Positions 52,125 to 62,140 of a stretch of DNA of 64,000 nt are shown piece after piece. The position numbers and the translations under genes were made by a program. Position 1 is the stretch's first letter. Every line of letters begins with the position of its first letter. The notes beneath the pieces are model-generated. The model saw only the letters and a list, made by a program, of their open reading frames with translations, was not told the origin of the DNA and ran no database searches. Source of the stretch: Clostridium carboxidivorans P7 (GTDB taxonomy: Bacteria > Bacillota > Clostridia > Clostridiales > Clostridiaceae); the NCBI RefSeq assembly GCF_001038625.1, contig NZ_CP011803.1, forward strand, positions 682,001 through 746,000, read 5' to 3'.

Positions 52125-53561
52125 CTAAAATTTAAGAGGAATAGAGATAATAAATAAATTATTTAGGGATTCACGAGAAGTAAGACTAATATCTCCACCA
52201 TGTTTTTTTATAATTTTTTTCGTTATAGCTAGGCCCAGACCACTTCCACCAGCACTAATTTCTGATTTTACGAAGGGTTCAAATATTGTATGTCTAATTG
52301 ATTTGTCAATATAATGTCCATTATTACCAATTTGTAAAATTACATTATTATCTTCTAAATAACAAGAAATCTTTAATCTTGTGTAATCTTCATTATGATT
52401 TAAAGCATTATTAAAAATGTTGGAGATTGCCCTTTTCATAAGCTTTTCATCAAATTTAAATATAATAGGATAATCACTTATGTTTAGTTCTAAGTTAAAG
52501 TGTTTATTTTGAAATTCTTCATAGTATTCTACAATAAGACGTCTAAGCCATTCAGTAAAGTTAAGCTTTACTAAAGAAGGGCTGTAATCTGAATCTTCCA
52601 GTTTTGAAAGTGCAAATAAATCTTCAATGAGTGCTGTGGAGTATATTGCTTTATTATGTATTATCTTTAAGAATTTTTCTTTCTCCTCAAAGGTTACATT
52701 CTCCTCTAGCAAAAGTTTGGAGAATCCCTGAATAGAGGTTATAGGCGTTTTTAAATCATGAGATATATCGACTAAAAGTCTTTTTTTACTCTCATCTATT
52801 CTTTTATTTTCTTCTTTGACTTTTTCAAGTTCTATTACCATTTCATTAAATTCAGTTTCAACATCTTGAAGCTCTTTTAAACCTTTTACATTAGCTCTAG
52901 TACCATAATCCAGCTTTTTTAAGTTTTTTATGCTGTGAATAAAGTTTTTAAGGGGATTTGTTATAAATTTTGAGCTTATAAGACTGCAAATATATAAACC
53001 TATTAACAAATAAATAAATTGAGTTAAATATAGTATCCCATAAACCTTAAAAGAAAGAAGGCTGTCAGCTTTAGTATATAAATTAGGTTTATAGGTAAAA
53101 GAAAGTGTGAGTTTCCTTCTATCAATTTTATAAAGAAAGAGGCAGGGTTCACCATGTTTTCCTTTTACTGAAAATATTTCTCCATAGTAAGGATTTTCAG
53201 ATGAGCAATTTCCAACAGAAGATAATCTAAATAGTTGTTCATCATTGTATTGCATTATACTATCTTTTTTTTCACCTTTTACATAGATTACTTTCTTATC
53301 TTCATTGAGAACTTCTTCCCACCCACCTATTTCAGAAAGGAAACCTAGTTTGATTTTATCAAAGTCTTCATTATAATAAGAAGACATTGATATATTATTG
53401 ATTTGCTCATTATTAAAAACAAGCTTTTTTACTATAAAGGCTGAGGATTTATATGATAACTGTATAATTACATACAATACTAAAAAGGTTATTAAACAAT
53501 TTATTATAAGAAAGTTTTTTACACCTAATTTTTTCTTAATAATATTAAAATTAAACTTCAT
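52125..53561 (-). CDS. Sensor histidine kinase
   Basis: 478 residues. Transmembrane helices at about 18-38 and 170-192 enclose an extracellular domain of about 130 residues. A HAMP region (about 195-245) follows, then HisKA with phosphoacceptor in LVDISHDLKTPITSIQGFSK and an ATPase with ISNIFNNALNHNE and GGSGLGLAITKKII. It pairs with the OmpR-type regulator three bases upstream and lies next to the ABC exporter genes. The extracellular segment has a decayed copy upstream of lplA. Confidence 0.9.
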   Translation of the reverse strand: MKFNFNIIKKKLGVKNFLIINCLITFLVLYVIIQLSYKSSAFIVKKLVFNNEQINNISMSSYYNEDFDKIKLGFLSEIGGWEEVLNEDKKVIYVKGEKKDSIMQYNDEQLFRLSSVGNCSSENPYYGEIFSVKGKHGEPCLFLYKIDRRKLTLSFTYKPNLYTKADSLLSFKVYGILYLTQFIYLLIGLYICSLISSKFITNPLKNFIHSIKNLKKLDYGTRANVKGLKELQDVETEFNEMVIELEKVKEENKRIDESKKRLLVDISHDLKTPITSIQGFSKLLLEENVTFEEKEKFLKIIHNKAIYSTALIEDLFALSKLEDSDYSPSLVKLNFTEWLRRLIVEYYEEFQNKHFNLELNISDYPIIFKFDEKLMKRAISNIFNNALNHNEDYTRLKISCYLEDNNVILQIGNNGHYIDKSIRHTIFEPFVKSEISAGGSGLGLAITKKIIKKHGGDISLTSRESLNNLFIISIPLKF

Positions 53562-53564
53562 AAT

Positions 53565-54257
53565 TTAATCACCTTGAAATATATAACCAAGGCCTCTTAT
53601 AGTCTTGATAAAATTAGGTTCTTTAGGATTGTCCTCTATTTTTTCTCTTAACTTACTTATATAAACCATTATAATTTTTTCATCTCCAAGATAACATTGT
53701 CCCCATACCTCTTCATATAATTGACCTTTAGTGAAAACCTTATTTCTATTTTTCATAAAAAAGCATATAAGTTTATACTCAAAGGAGGTCAGCTGGATTT
53801 CTACATCATCCTTATATACTTTACAGCTTTCTTCATCCAGCTTTAGATGCTTATTAATAATTGTGAGGTTGCTTTCTTCCTTAGTGTTGTTAAATATGGT
53901 ACTTCTTCTTAAAAGTGCTTTAACTCTTGCAATAAGTTCTAGAGTATTAAAAGGCTTGGCAAGATAATCATCTGCACCAAGGAATAGACCATCAATTTTA
54001 TCGATATCTTCGCCTTTAGCAGATAAGAATATTATAGGAGTGCTGCTTTTTTCTCTAATTTTTCTTAAAACTTCTTTTCCATCAAGGTCCGGCATCATTA
54101 TATCTAGTATTACAATATCTATTTGCTCCTTTTGAAAAATTTCTAAGGCTTCTTTACCATTAAATGCTTTATAGGTATTGTATCCATTATTCTTCATATA
54201 AAAATCTATTAACTCTACAATTTCCTTGTCGTCATCTACAATTAAAATTGAATTCAT
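53565..54257 (-). CDS. OmpR-family response regulator
   Basis: 230 residues from the ATG at 54257, preceded by gggggag; the longer frame from 54299 starts before it. The receiver has ILIVDDDKE, phosphoacceptor in IDIVILDIMMPDLDG and Lys in DYLAKPFNTLEL. The winged-helix domain ends RGLGYIFQGD. It is followed after 3 bases by the kinase. The likely target is the ABC exporter downstream, and perhaps the divergent DUF4097-like gene. Confidence 0.9.
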   Translation of the reverse strand: MNSILIVDDDKEIVELIDFYMKNNGYNTYKAFNGKEALEIFQKEQIDIVILDIMMPDLDGKEVLRKIREKSSTPIIFLSAKGEDIDKIDGLFLGADDYLAKPFNTLELIARVKALLRRSTIFNNTKEESNLTIINKHLKLDEESCKVYKDDVEIQLTSFEYKLICFFMKNRNKVFTKGQLYEEVWGQCYLGDEKIIMVYISKLREKIEDNPKEPNFIKTIRGLGYIFQGD

Positions 54258-54654
54258 ATTTTTAACTCCCCCTATAATCTTTAGTATTGATTTATCCAAT
54301 TACTAAGATGTTAAATACATGATTTTAAGTTTCCACTGAAAAAAATTTCACCTAAACCTAATAATCATTTGATGACCTTCTATATTAAGTAGTTTAATAT
54401 CCCTATTAATTTACGTCAAGTTTTGGAAGTAAGGTATTAAAGTGCTGCCAAAGCTTGTAAGAATGTGCTTATGAGTAGAATAACCCTTCAATGCATATTT
54501 CTGTAAGGACAAAAATTATCATAAAATTAAACTCCTATTAATTTTACATTAATAATACATTAATCCTAGCAGTATATACTCATATTAAGCTTGAAAAATT
54601 ATCATGTGGAATAAAACTAGAAGCTTGAAAACATATTATATGGAGGTACTAATC
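54258..54654. other. Divergent intergenic region
   Basis: 397 bases between the response regulator (minus) and the DUF4097-like gene (plus). No open frame is supported. A TATACT box lies at 54575-54580 without a clear -35, which would fit an activator-dependent promoter. I found no convincing direct repeats. Confidence 0.4.
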
Positions 54655-55326
54655 ATGATAAAAAAAGTATTATTAATTTTTGTATTAATTTTAGTTGTGG
54701 CAGGAGGTATATTACTTTTCTCGCCAACTAAAGCTGAGAATTCACAAAGAATCTTTACTTCAAAAGAAATAGAAAATTTAAAGGAAATATCATTAGAGGG
54801 AGATTTTGATGTTAATATTACAGCTTCTGATTCAAAGGATATAAAATGTAGCTTTTCTAAGGTTCAAAAAGGATTTATATTTGGAGCTTATAACTTTGAA
54901 TCTGGTATAGAAAATGATGTTTTAAATGTTACTTCAAGCAGTAAAATAGGTACAGTTTGTCTTGGTGGCTATGAAGGATTAAGTTTGAATGTTGATATAC
55001 CTAAAAGTTATAAAAATAAGCTATCTATAAAGTCTAAATTGAGCAAAATAAAAATAGTGAATTCAAGTTCAAAGAATATACAATGTGATGTACATGATAG
55101 TGATATCAAAATTTCATTAAATAATATATGTGGTAATATTACTGTAAATTCAAACTTAGGAAACATAAATTTAAAGCTTCCTAAAGATGAAAAATTTAAT
55201 TTATCTGCTAAGACACATATGGGAAAGGTAACTAATAATCTTGACTCAAATGTAGATCATTCTTTAAAAGAAAAGAATATTAAGCTTTTATCTTTAGATG
55301 GTGATATAAATATAAGTGGGAATTAG
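54655..55326 (+). CDS. DUF4097-like beta-helix surface protein
   Basis: 223 residues from the ATG at 54655 with tggaggt upstream; the longer frame from 54604 lacks one. An N-terminal membrane helix (IKKVLLIFVLILVVAGGILL) is followed by a repetitive beta-strand region with turns such as LEGDFDVNITASDSKDIKC and GNITVNSNLGNINLKLP. This is the pattern of the adhesin-like DUF4097 family. It is divergent from the two-component system, and DUF4097 proteins often accompany stress-response regulators, so it may belong to that regulon. Confidence 0.7.
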   Translation: MIKKVLLIFVLILVVAGGILLFSPTKAENSQRIFTSKEIENLKEISLEGDFDVNITASDSKDIKCSFSKVQKGFIFGAYNFESGIENDVLNVTSSSKIGTVCLGGYEGLSLNVDIPKSYKNKLSIKSKLSKIKIVNSSSKNIQCDVHDSDIKISLNNICGNITVNSNLGNINLKLPKDEKFNLSAKTHMGKVTNNLDSNVDHSLKEKNIKLLSLDGDINISGN

Positions 55327-55464
55327 TGAAAAATTTTTTGGGGGAACAATATAGAAGCAAAATGAAAACATAAATACAAATTTAATATGCATATTTATTT
55401 GTTTTAGATGTTTATAAAGTAGTATACTAATAATTAAATACAACTGAAATAAAAGGAGGAACAA

Positions 55465-56421
55465 ATGAATAATATTGTATTTCTTAATTCAAAGAGAATA
55501 GATTTTGATAACAAGCTTGATTTTTCATACTTAAATAGCTTAGGTAAAGTTAGTAAATATGAGCATAGCAGTAATGAAGAAATTTTGGAAAGAGTAAAGG
55601 ATCAAAATATCGTAGTTACAAAAGAAATGACAATTGATAGGAAGTTAATTGAACAATTTCCACCTTGTGTAAAGTTGATTTGTGAAGCTGGTACTGGATA
55701 CAACAATATTGATATAAAAGCAGCAAAGGAAAAAAATATACTTGTATGTAATTTACCAGGCTATAGTACAGAGGCAGTTGCACAGTTAGTTATTACCTTT
55801 ATGTTGAGTTTAAGTTCTTCATTATCAAATCAGCAGAGAATGATTGAAGGCAAAAATTATGATAATTTTACTAAATGTCTTCAAGTTCCTCATTTTGAAG
55901 TACAAAATAAAATACTTGGAGTTATTGGAGCAGGGGCTATTGGTCAGCAGGTTATGAAAATAGCAAGGGCTTTAGGAATGAAAGTACTTGTATATAGCAG
56001 AACCAATAAAGACTTAGGAGATTCAAATATAAGATTTGTAAAGCTTGAAGAACTTCTTAAAGAAAGTGATTTTATTACGCTGCATTGTCCACTTATGCCT
56101 GAAACAAGACATCTTATTGACAAATCCAAACTAGAACTTATGAAGCCATCAGCCTTTATTATAAATACTTCCAGAGGGGCTATTATAAAAGAAATAGACC
56201 TGATTGAAGCCTTGAAAAGTAAAAAAATTGCAGGAGCAGCACTTGATGTTCAAGATCCAGAGCCTCCAGAATTAAATAATCCACTTTTTAATATGAAAAA
56301 TGTTATAATTACTCCCCATATAGGGTGGAAATGTATTGAATCAAGACAAAGACTTATGGATCTTTTGGGTAGAAACATTGAAGCGTTTATTAATAAAAAA
56401 CCTATTAACATTGTTTCATAA
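55465..56421 (+). CDS. D-isomer-specific 2-hydroxyacid dehydrogenase
   Basis: 318 residues. The NAD-binding motif is LGVIGAGAIGQQVMKIA (about 153). Catalytic residues are Arg in NTSRGAIIKE, Glu in DVQDPEPPE and His in ITPHIGWKC. The protein is of the glycerate/hydroxypyruvate reductase type rather than the longer SerA. It reduces a 2-keto acid using NADH. An aaaggagg ribosome-binding site precedes the ATG. It is a single-gene unit, so the substrate is not indicated by context. Confidence 0.9.
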   Translation: MNNIVFLNSKRIDFDNKLDFSYLNSLGKVSKYEHSSNEEILERVKDQNIVVTKEMTIDRKLIEQFPPCVKLICEAGTGYNNIDIKAAKEKNILVCNLPGYSTEAVAQLVITFMLSLSSSLSNQQRMIEGKNYDNFTKCLQVPHFEVQNKILGVIGAGAIGQQVMKIARALGMKVLVYSRTNKDLGDSNIRFVKLEELLKESDFITLHCPLMPETRHLIDKSKLELMKPSAFIINTSRGAIIKEIDLIEALKSKKIAGAALDVQDPEPPELNNPLFNMKNVIITPHIGWKCIESRQRLMDLLGRNIEAFINKKPINIVS

Positions 56422-56527
56422 TATGATATAAAAACAAATTATTTTGCTTTTATAGTTAAAAGATCAAATTTAGTGTTATTAATTATTGAAGCATTGATTT
56501 ATAGGTTCAAGGAATAGATTGCAAAAT

Positions 56528-56580
56528 GCCAACTTTCTAAAGTTGTTATGAAGAATATAATTAGAAAGTTGGCTAGTACA
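56528..56580. terminator. Bidirectional terminator
   Basis: GCCAACTTTCTAA (56528-56540) and TTAGAAAGTTGGC (56561-56573) form a perfect 13-bp stem with a 20-base loop, between the convergent dehydrogenase and LRR genes. Confidence 0.65.
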
Positions 56581-56595
56581 ATTATTTTTTACTTT

Positions 56596-57237
56596 TTAAT
56601 CTCCCCAAATAGATAACTGTTTTAAGTTTAGAAGATTTTCAAAACCATTATTATCTTTAAGCTGTACTTCACTTAATTCTAAAATCCTAAGGTTAGGCAT
56701 ATTGTTTAAAAAGCCTAGAGAATAGATATCTGAGCATACTGATAAACGCAGTTCCTCTAAATTTCTAAAGTATTTTAGATCTTCACTAAATATTATATTA
56801 TCTTCTGATTCATCATCATCATTTTCTGAAATATAGTCTTCATCCTCTACTTCAACTAATTCTCCTATATTAGTTATAGACTTTTCAAATTCAGAAGTCT
56901 CTATTTCTACTTTTTCAGCAGTTTCATCTTCAACATCTGCTTCTTCGTTGATTAAGGCAATGTTATAGATATAATCATACTTGTCTATTTTTATTAGATT
57001 ATCTAATTTTTTTGAATTTTCTACATTCCAGTCACAGCAATCACACCATTGATCACCACTATTAGGATGTATAACTCTTTTAGGTGGAGTTTCTAAACTA
57101 ATCATGCATTCTTCATATGTAGAACTAAGGTGTAAATATTTGATTTTATCTAAATCCTCTTGTGAAATCACTTCTTTGTTAAAAAATTTCATTAAACACT
57201 TATTAAGCCAACTTGACTTTAATTTTATAGGTTCCAT
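56596..57237 (-). CDS. Leucine-rich-repeat protein
   Basis: 213 residues from the ATG at 57237 with ggagg eight bases upstream; the longer frame starts before it. The C-terminal 60 residues carry two to three leucine-rich repeats (FRNLEELRLSVCSDIYSLGF, MPNLRILELSEVQLKDN). The middle is very acidic (DEDYISENDDDESEDN). A CDCCDW cysteine cluster near residue 65 could bind metal. No signal peptide is seen. Function unknown, perhaps protein binding. Confidence 0.7.
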   Translation of the reverse strand: MEPIKLKSSWLNKCLMKFFNKEVISQEDLDKIKYLHLSSTYEECMISLETPPKRVIHPNSGDQWCDCCDWNVENSKKLDNLIKIDKYDYIYNIALINEEADVEDETAEKVEIETSEFEKSITNIGELVEVEDEDYISENDDDESEDNIIFSEDLKYFRNLEELRLSVCSDIYSLGFLNNMPNLRILELSEVQLKDNNGFENLLNLKQLSIWGD

Positions 57238-57501
57238 GCTGCATTCCTCCAATTTTGAATTTTTGTTGCTGGTAACTCTTACCTTTATTAGATTATTATC
57301 TTTATTGATTTGTGTCAAGTTAAAAAAGACAAGTGTTTAAATTATATGTAATTATGGTACAATGTGGATATAATATATAATTGATTATAGATCTTCAGAT
57401 ATATAGTATTGAAATATTTAAATCGGATGAAACAATGTGAAAATAATAGAAATTTATTGTATAATGAAAAAAGAAATTTATAAAAAAATGGGAGTAGGGA
57501 T

Positions 57502-58173
57502 ATGTATAAAATTTTGATTGTTGAAGATGATATGGCTATTGCAAAATCAATAAAAAATTGTCTCAGTGGCTGGAATTATGAAACTGAATTTATAACTGAT
57601 TTCAAAGATGTTATTGCAGAATTTATTAGGTTTCAGCCACACCTTGTGCTTTTGGATATATCACTACCATTTTTCAATGGCTATCATTGGTGCAGCGAAA
57701 TTCGCAAATTATCAAAAGTTCCTATTATTTTTATTTCTTCCATGTCTGATAGTATGAATATCATTATGGCTGTAAATATGGGGGGGGATGACTTTATTTC
57801 TAAACCCTTTGATTTAAATATTCTTGTGGCAAAGGTACAGGCATTAATAAGAAGAACATATTCTTTTGGTGGGACCATGGATATAATTGAGCATAATGGT
57901 GTTGTGTTGAATTTGAACAACGCTACTATTGAATATGAAAATAATAAGATTGAGCTTACAAAGAATGAATTTAAGATACTTCAAATTTTACTTGAGAATG
58001 TTGGCAAGGCAATTCCAAGGGATGTTATTATGACAAGGCTTTGGGAAAGTGACAGCTATATAGATGATAATACTTTAACTGTTAATGTAACCCGTCTTAG
58101 AAAAAAACTTTCAGATGCTGGTATTTGCGACTTTGTTAAGACCAAAAAAGGCATTGGGTATGTGGTGGAATAA
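57502..58173 (+). CDS. bceR: BceR-type response regulator
   Basis: 223 residues, OmpR family. The receiver has ILIVEDDMAIAKS, phosphoacceptor in HLVLLDISLPFFNG and Lys in DDFISKPFDLNI. The winged helix spans about 125-223 (KNEFKILQILLENVGKAIPR). It is directly followed by an intramembrane-sensing kinase and a BceAB-type ABC transporter, so it should activate the bceAB operon when peptide antibiotics are sensed. The ribosome-binding site is gggag. Confidence 0.88.
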   Translation: MYKILIVEDDMAIAKSIKNCLSGWNYETEFITDFKDVIAEFIRFQPHLVLLDISLPFFNGYHWCSEIRKLSKVPIIFISSMSDSMNIIMAVNMGGDDFISKPFDLNILVAKVQALIRRTYSFGGTMDIIEHNGVVLNLNNATIEYENNKIELTKNEFKILQILLENVGKAIPRDVIMTRLWESDSYIDDNTLTVNVTRLRKKLSDAGICDFVKTKKGIGYVVE

Positions 58174-58174
58174 T

Positions 58175-59188
58175 ATGAAAAAAAAATCTTTTTTACAGAT
58201 TGTTTTATGGTATATTAGAGGTCATAAAAAAACAATAATAATGGGAAGTATTTTTATTGGAATTTTTGCTGGGGTATTTTCATTATACTCTTTAGAGCTT
58301 GAACCAGTTTTATATGCTTCTTTTTTATCAAGCATTACAGCTTTTATATTTATTACTTATGATTTTATTAAATACTATAAAAAGCATAATGAGCTGTGCA
58401 TCCTTGAAAAAAAGATAAATATAGGGTTAGATAAATTGCCAGCAGCTAATAATTTAGTTGAAGCTGACTACCAAAACATTCTGCAGACACTTTATAATCA
58501 AAGTACAGAGCTGATTTCTAAAATGGATATTAAGCAGACAGAAATGATAGATTATTATACTCTTTGGGCACATCAAATTAAAACACCAATTGCTGCAATG
58601 AGATTGATACTGCAAAGTGAGTATACTGAACAAAACAAGGAACTATTAGAGCAAGTCTTTAAAATTGAACAGTATGTTGAAATGGTGCTGGGTTACTTAA
58701 AAATTGATAATAACTCATCGGATTTGGTGCTTAAAAGCTATAACTTGCTTCAAATTATAAAACAAGTTATTAGAAAGTATGCACATGTATTCATTAGAAA
58801 AAATATAGTACTTAATTTAAAAGAAATGGACTGTATTGTGCTTACAGATGAAAAGTGGCTGGTATTTGTAATTGAACAAATATTATGGAATGCATTAAAA
58901 TATACAAGCAGTGGGAAAATATCAATATATATGGAGGATACTTCTAAGAAGGTGCTTGTGATTGAGGATACGGGCGCAGGTATTGCAGAGGAAGATTTAC
59001 CAAGAGTATTTGAAAGAGGTTTTACTGGATACAATGGACGTATGGATAAAAAGGCAACAGGGATTGGTCTTTACCTTTGTAAAAAGATATTAGATAAGCT
59101 TTCACATACAATAAACATTACTTCTAAGGTTAATGTAGGAACTAAAGTAAAAATCAATCTTTCTTCTGTAAAAACTATAATTGAATAA
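58175..59188 (+). CDS. bceS: BceS-type intramembrane-sensing histidine kinase
   Basis: 337 residues from the ATG at 58175, one base after the bceR stop; the longer frame from 58115 lies inside bceR. Two transmembrane helices (about 22-40 and 44-63) are joined by almost no extracellular loop, the mark of BceS kinases that receive their signal from the transporter. The phosphoacceptor is in LWAHQIKTPIAAMRL. ATPase motifs are QILWNALKYTS, DTGAGIAEEDL and TGIGLYLCKKIL. Confidence 0.9.
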   Translation: MKKKSFLQIVLWYIRGHKKTIIMGSIFIGIFAGVFSLYSLELEPVLYASFLSSITAFIFITYDFIKYYKKHNELCILEKKINIGLDKLPAANNLVEADYQNILQTLYNQSTELISKMDIKQTEMIDYYTLWAHQIKTPIAAMRLILQSEYTEQNKELLEQVFKIEQYVEMVLGYLKIDNNSSDLVLKSYNLLQIIKQVIRKYAHVFIRKNIVLNLKEMDCIVLTDEKWLVFVIEQILWNALKYTSSGKISIYMEDTSKKVLVIEDTGAGIAEEDLPRVFERGFTGYNGRMDKKATGIGLYLCKKILDKLSHTINITSKVNVGTKVKINLSSVKTIIE

Positions 59189-59218
59189 TCCAATGTTACA
59201 AAGATGTAAGGTTAAAAT

Positions 59219-59263
59219 GAGAAATGTAAGCTAAAGTTATGGCTTAGCATTTCTCTTTTTTTT
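59219..59263 (+). terminator. Terminator between bceS and bceA
   Basis: GAGAAATG-TAAGC pairs with GCTTAGCATTTCTC (one bulge), followed by eight T residues. Regulator and transporter are therefore separate transcripts. Confidence 0.85.
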
Positions 59264-59303
59264 ATAATTATAGTATAGTCAAAGTGAACAAGGGAGGAAG
59301 AAA

Positions 59304-60071
59304 ATGAAGTTATTAGAAGTAAATAATTTAAAGAAAATATATTCATCAAGATTTGGAGGAAATCAAGTTCAAGCTTTAAGCAATGTAACCTTTTCAGTGG
59401 AAGAGGGTGAATATGTAGCAATTATGGGAGAGTCAGGTTCAGGAAAAACTACATTACTCAACATACTAGCATCCTTAGATAAGCCAACTAGTGGTGAGGT
59501 TTTACTTGAGGGTAAGAATATTGTTGCAATTAAAGAAAGTGAAATCACTGCATTTCGTAGAGAAAATTTAGGTTTTGTATTTCAAGATTTTAATTTGCTT
59601 GATACCTTTTCTTTAAAGGACAATATCTTTTTACCACTTGTTTTATCCAGAAAATCTTACAAGGAAATGAAAAAAAGATTGAAGCCTATTGCAGAGAAAT
59701 TGGGCATAGAACAAATATTAGAAAAGTTTCCTTATGAAGTATCAGGGGGACAAAAACAAAGAGCAGCTGTTGCCAGAGCTTTAATTACAGATCCTCAGCT
59801 TATTTTAGCAGATGAGCCAACAGGAGCTCTTGATTCAAAATCAACAGATCAGCTTTTAAAATTATTTTCAGATATTAATAATGAGGGACAGACAATTGTT
59901 ATGGTTACCCACAGTACTAAGGCAGCAAGTCATGCAGGAAGGGTGCTTTTTATAAAAGATGGGGAAGTGTTTCATCAGCTTTATAGAGGTTCAATGTCAA
60001 AGGAGGAGATGTTTGAAAAAATTTCAAATACACTTACAGTGATTACTACTGGAGGTGCAGCAAATGAGTAA
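59304..60071 (+). CDS. bceA: BceA-type ABC transporter ATP-binding protein
   Basis: 255 residues, MacB/LolD-like. Walker A is MGESGSGKTTLLNILAS, the Q-loop FVFQDFNLLD, the signature YEVSGGQKQRAAVARAL, Walker B LILADEPTGALDS and switch His in MVTHSTKA. An aggagg ribosome-binding site precedes the ATG. It overlaps the permease gene by 8 bases. With the permease it both removes peptide antibiotics from lipid II-cycle targets and signals to BceS. Confidence 0.92.
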   Translation: MKLLEVNNLKKIYSSRFGGNQVQALSNVTFSVEEGEYVAIMGESGSGKTTLLNILASLDKPTSGEVLLEGKNIVAIKESEITAFRRENLGFVFQDFNLLDTFSLKDNIFLPLVLSRKSYKEMKKRLKPIAEKLGIEQILEKFPYEVSGGQKQRAAVARALITDPQLILADEPTGALDSKSTDQLLKLFSDINNEGQTIVMVTHSTKAASHAGRVLFIKDGEVFHQLYRGSMSKEEMFEKISNTLTVITTGGAANE

Positions 60072-62007
60072 GTTATTTTATCAGAGGTTAGCAGTAATAA
60101 ATATCAAAAAAAATAGTAAGACTTATTTTCCGTTCATACTTACTTGTATATGTACAATTATGATGTTTTATATAATGTATGCAATTTCAACAAATAAAGG
60201 ACTGGATGGAGTCAGTGGTGCTGCTAGCCTAAAGTCAATTCTCTTTTTAGGAACAATAGTAATAGGAATATTTTCAGCTATATTTCTTTTTTATACAAAT
60301 AGTTTCTTGATTAAAAGACGTAAAAAAGAAATTGGACTTTATAATGTACTGGGACTTGAAAAAAAGCATATTGCAAAAATACTATGTTATGAGTGTATTT
60401 TTACTTCTGCTGTCAGTTTAACAGTTGGACTTATTTTCGGTATTATTCTAAATAAGCTTATGTTTCTTTTGCTAATAAAAATGCTTAATTTTAAAGTACC
60501 TTTTGGATTTTCGGTTTCAATACCATCCCTTATAAAAACCTTAATTGTTTTTTGTAGTATCTTTTTTGCAACCTTGTTATCAAATTTATTTCAAATAAAA
60601 ATATTAAAGCCTATTGAACTTTTAAAAGGGTCTGCACAGGGAGAAAAGGAGCCAAAAACAAAATGGATTATGACTATTATAGGAGTGGCAGCTCTTTGCA
60701 GCGGATATGGAATAGCATTAAATGTTAAATCACCTCTTTCGGCTTTGAATTTATTCTTTGCTGCAGTTATTCTGGTTATGATAGGAACTTATGCAATCTT
60801 TACAGCAGGAAGTATTGCAATATTAAAGTTTCTTAGGAGACAGAAGAACTTTTACTATAAGACAGGGAATTTTATATCTATTTCTGGTATGATGTACAGA
60901 ATGAAGCAAAATGCAGTAGGACTTGCAAATATTTGCATCTTAAGCACTGCTGTACTTGTTATGCTTTCAACTACAATTTCTTTATATGTGGGCATGGAAG
61001 ATATGCTAAAGCTTCGCTATCCAAGAGATATAATTATAACATCCAAAGAAACTAATAAAAATCAAATACAAAGGCTGGATGAGATTTTAAATGCTGAATT
61101 AAAAAATAATAAAATAGATATGAAAGATAAGCTCTATTATACTGATAATAGTCTAGAAGCTGTGAAAAAAGGTGGTAAATTTTTATCTGTAAGTAAAAAC
61201 ACTGATAAGTTAAAGGTTTCTGTTATAGAGGTTATTCCTATTTCAGATTATAATAGATTAGAAGGAAAGAATATTACTCTTCATGATGATGAAGTAATTT
61301 TGTTCTCAAAAGTAAAGGATTATATTGGTAATACAATTAATATTGATAACAAAACCTTTAAAGTTAAACAAAGATTGGATAAACCTATATCTGATTTAAA
61401 TAATGCTATGACAGATATAGTAGATACCTATGTAATATTTGTAAATAATATAGATACTGTAGGAAAGAATGGATTTAAGGAATATACAATTGGCGTTAAT
61501 ATTAATGGCACTAATAAGGATATACTATCAATTTCTGATAAATTAAATAAAAATTTTGTGCAAAATAAAATGAAAGCTAATGCTGAAAGCGCTGTATCTG
61601 GCAGGGAAGGATTTCTTTCCTTATATGGTGGGTTGTTCTTCTTAGGCATATTTTTAGGTACATTATTTTTAATGGCAACAGTGCTTATTATTTACTACAA
61701 GCAGATATCAGAAGGATATGAAGATAAGGAACGTTTTGAAATTATGCAGAAAGTTGGAATGGATAAAAAGGAAATAAGGAAGACAATAAGAAGTCAAGTG
61801 TTAATGGTATTTTTCCTGCCTCTCGTTTTCACAGTAATCCATATTGCCTTTGCATTTCCAATGATTACAAAGATGCTTGCTCTTTTAGGTTTGAAAAATA
61901 TAAATTTGTTTATACTTTCAACCATAATGACAATACTTGTTTTTGCAGCAATTTATACAATTGTATTTTCTTTAACTGCCAGAGCATATTACAAAATTGT
62001 TGAATAA
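60064..62007 (+). CDS. bceB: BceB-type ABC transporter permease
   Basis: 647 residues from the ATG at 60064 with ggagg eight bases upstream; the in-frame GTG at 60055 overlaps the ribosome-binding site. It has ten predicted transmembrane helices with two FtsX-type modules. A large extracellular domain (about 310-520) lies between helices 7 and 8, the standard BceB plan used for ligand recognition (bacitracin, mersacidin and similar). The specific antibiotic cannot be told. Confidence 0.9.
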   Translation: MSKLFYQRLAVINIKKNSKTYFPFILTCICTIMMFYIMYAISTNKGLDGVSGAASLKSILFLGTIVIGIFSAIFLFYTNSFLIKRRKKEIGLYNVLGLEKKHIAKILCYECIFTSAVSLTVGLIFGIILNKLMFLLLIKMLNFKVPFGFSVSIPSLIKTLIVFCSIFFATLLSNLFQIKILKPIELLKGSAQGEKEPKTKWIMTIIGVAALCSGYGIALNVKSPLSALNLFFAAVILVMIGTYAIFTAGSIAILKFLRRQKNFYYKTGNFISISGMMYRMKQNAVGLANICILSTAVLVMLSTTISLYVGMEDMLKLRYPRDIIITSKETNKNQIQRLDEILNAELKNNKIDMKDKLYYTDNSLEAVKKGGKFLSVSKNTDKLKVSVIEVIPISDYNRLEGKNITLHDDEVILFSKVKDYIGNTINIDNKTFKVKQRLDKPISDLNNAMTDIVDTYVIFVNNIDTVGKNGFKEYTIGVNINGTNKDILSISDKLNKNFVQNKMKANAESAVSGREGFLSLYGGLFFLGIFLGTLFLMATVLIIYYKQISEGYEDKERFEIMQKVGMDKKEIRKTIRSQVLMVFFLPLVFTVIHIAFAFPMITKMLALLGLKNINLFILSTIMTILVFAAIYTIVFSLTARAYYKIVE

Positions 62008-62045
62008 ACTATTTTTAAATAAAATCTGTAGAACTTGTAAATTAA

Positions 62046-62092
62046 AAATGACTATTTCAAATCTAATTAATTAGTTTTGAAATAGTCATTTT
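62046..62092. terminator. Bidirectional terminator
   Basis: AAATGACTATTTCAAA and TTTGAAATAGTCATTT form a perfect 16-bp stem between the convergent bceB and permease genes. Confidence 0.85.
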
Positions 62093-62140
62093 ATAATTAC
62101 TAATTATTAATCAATATAGTTGAATGGATAATTAAATAGA

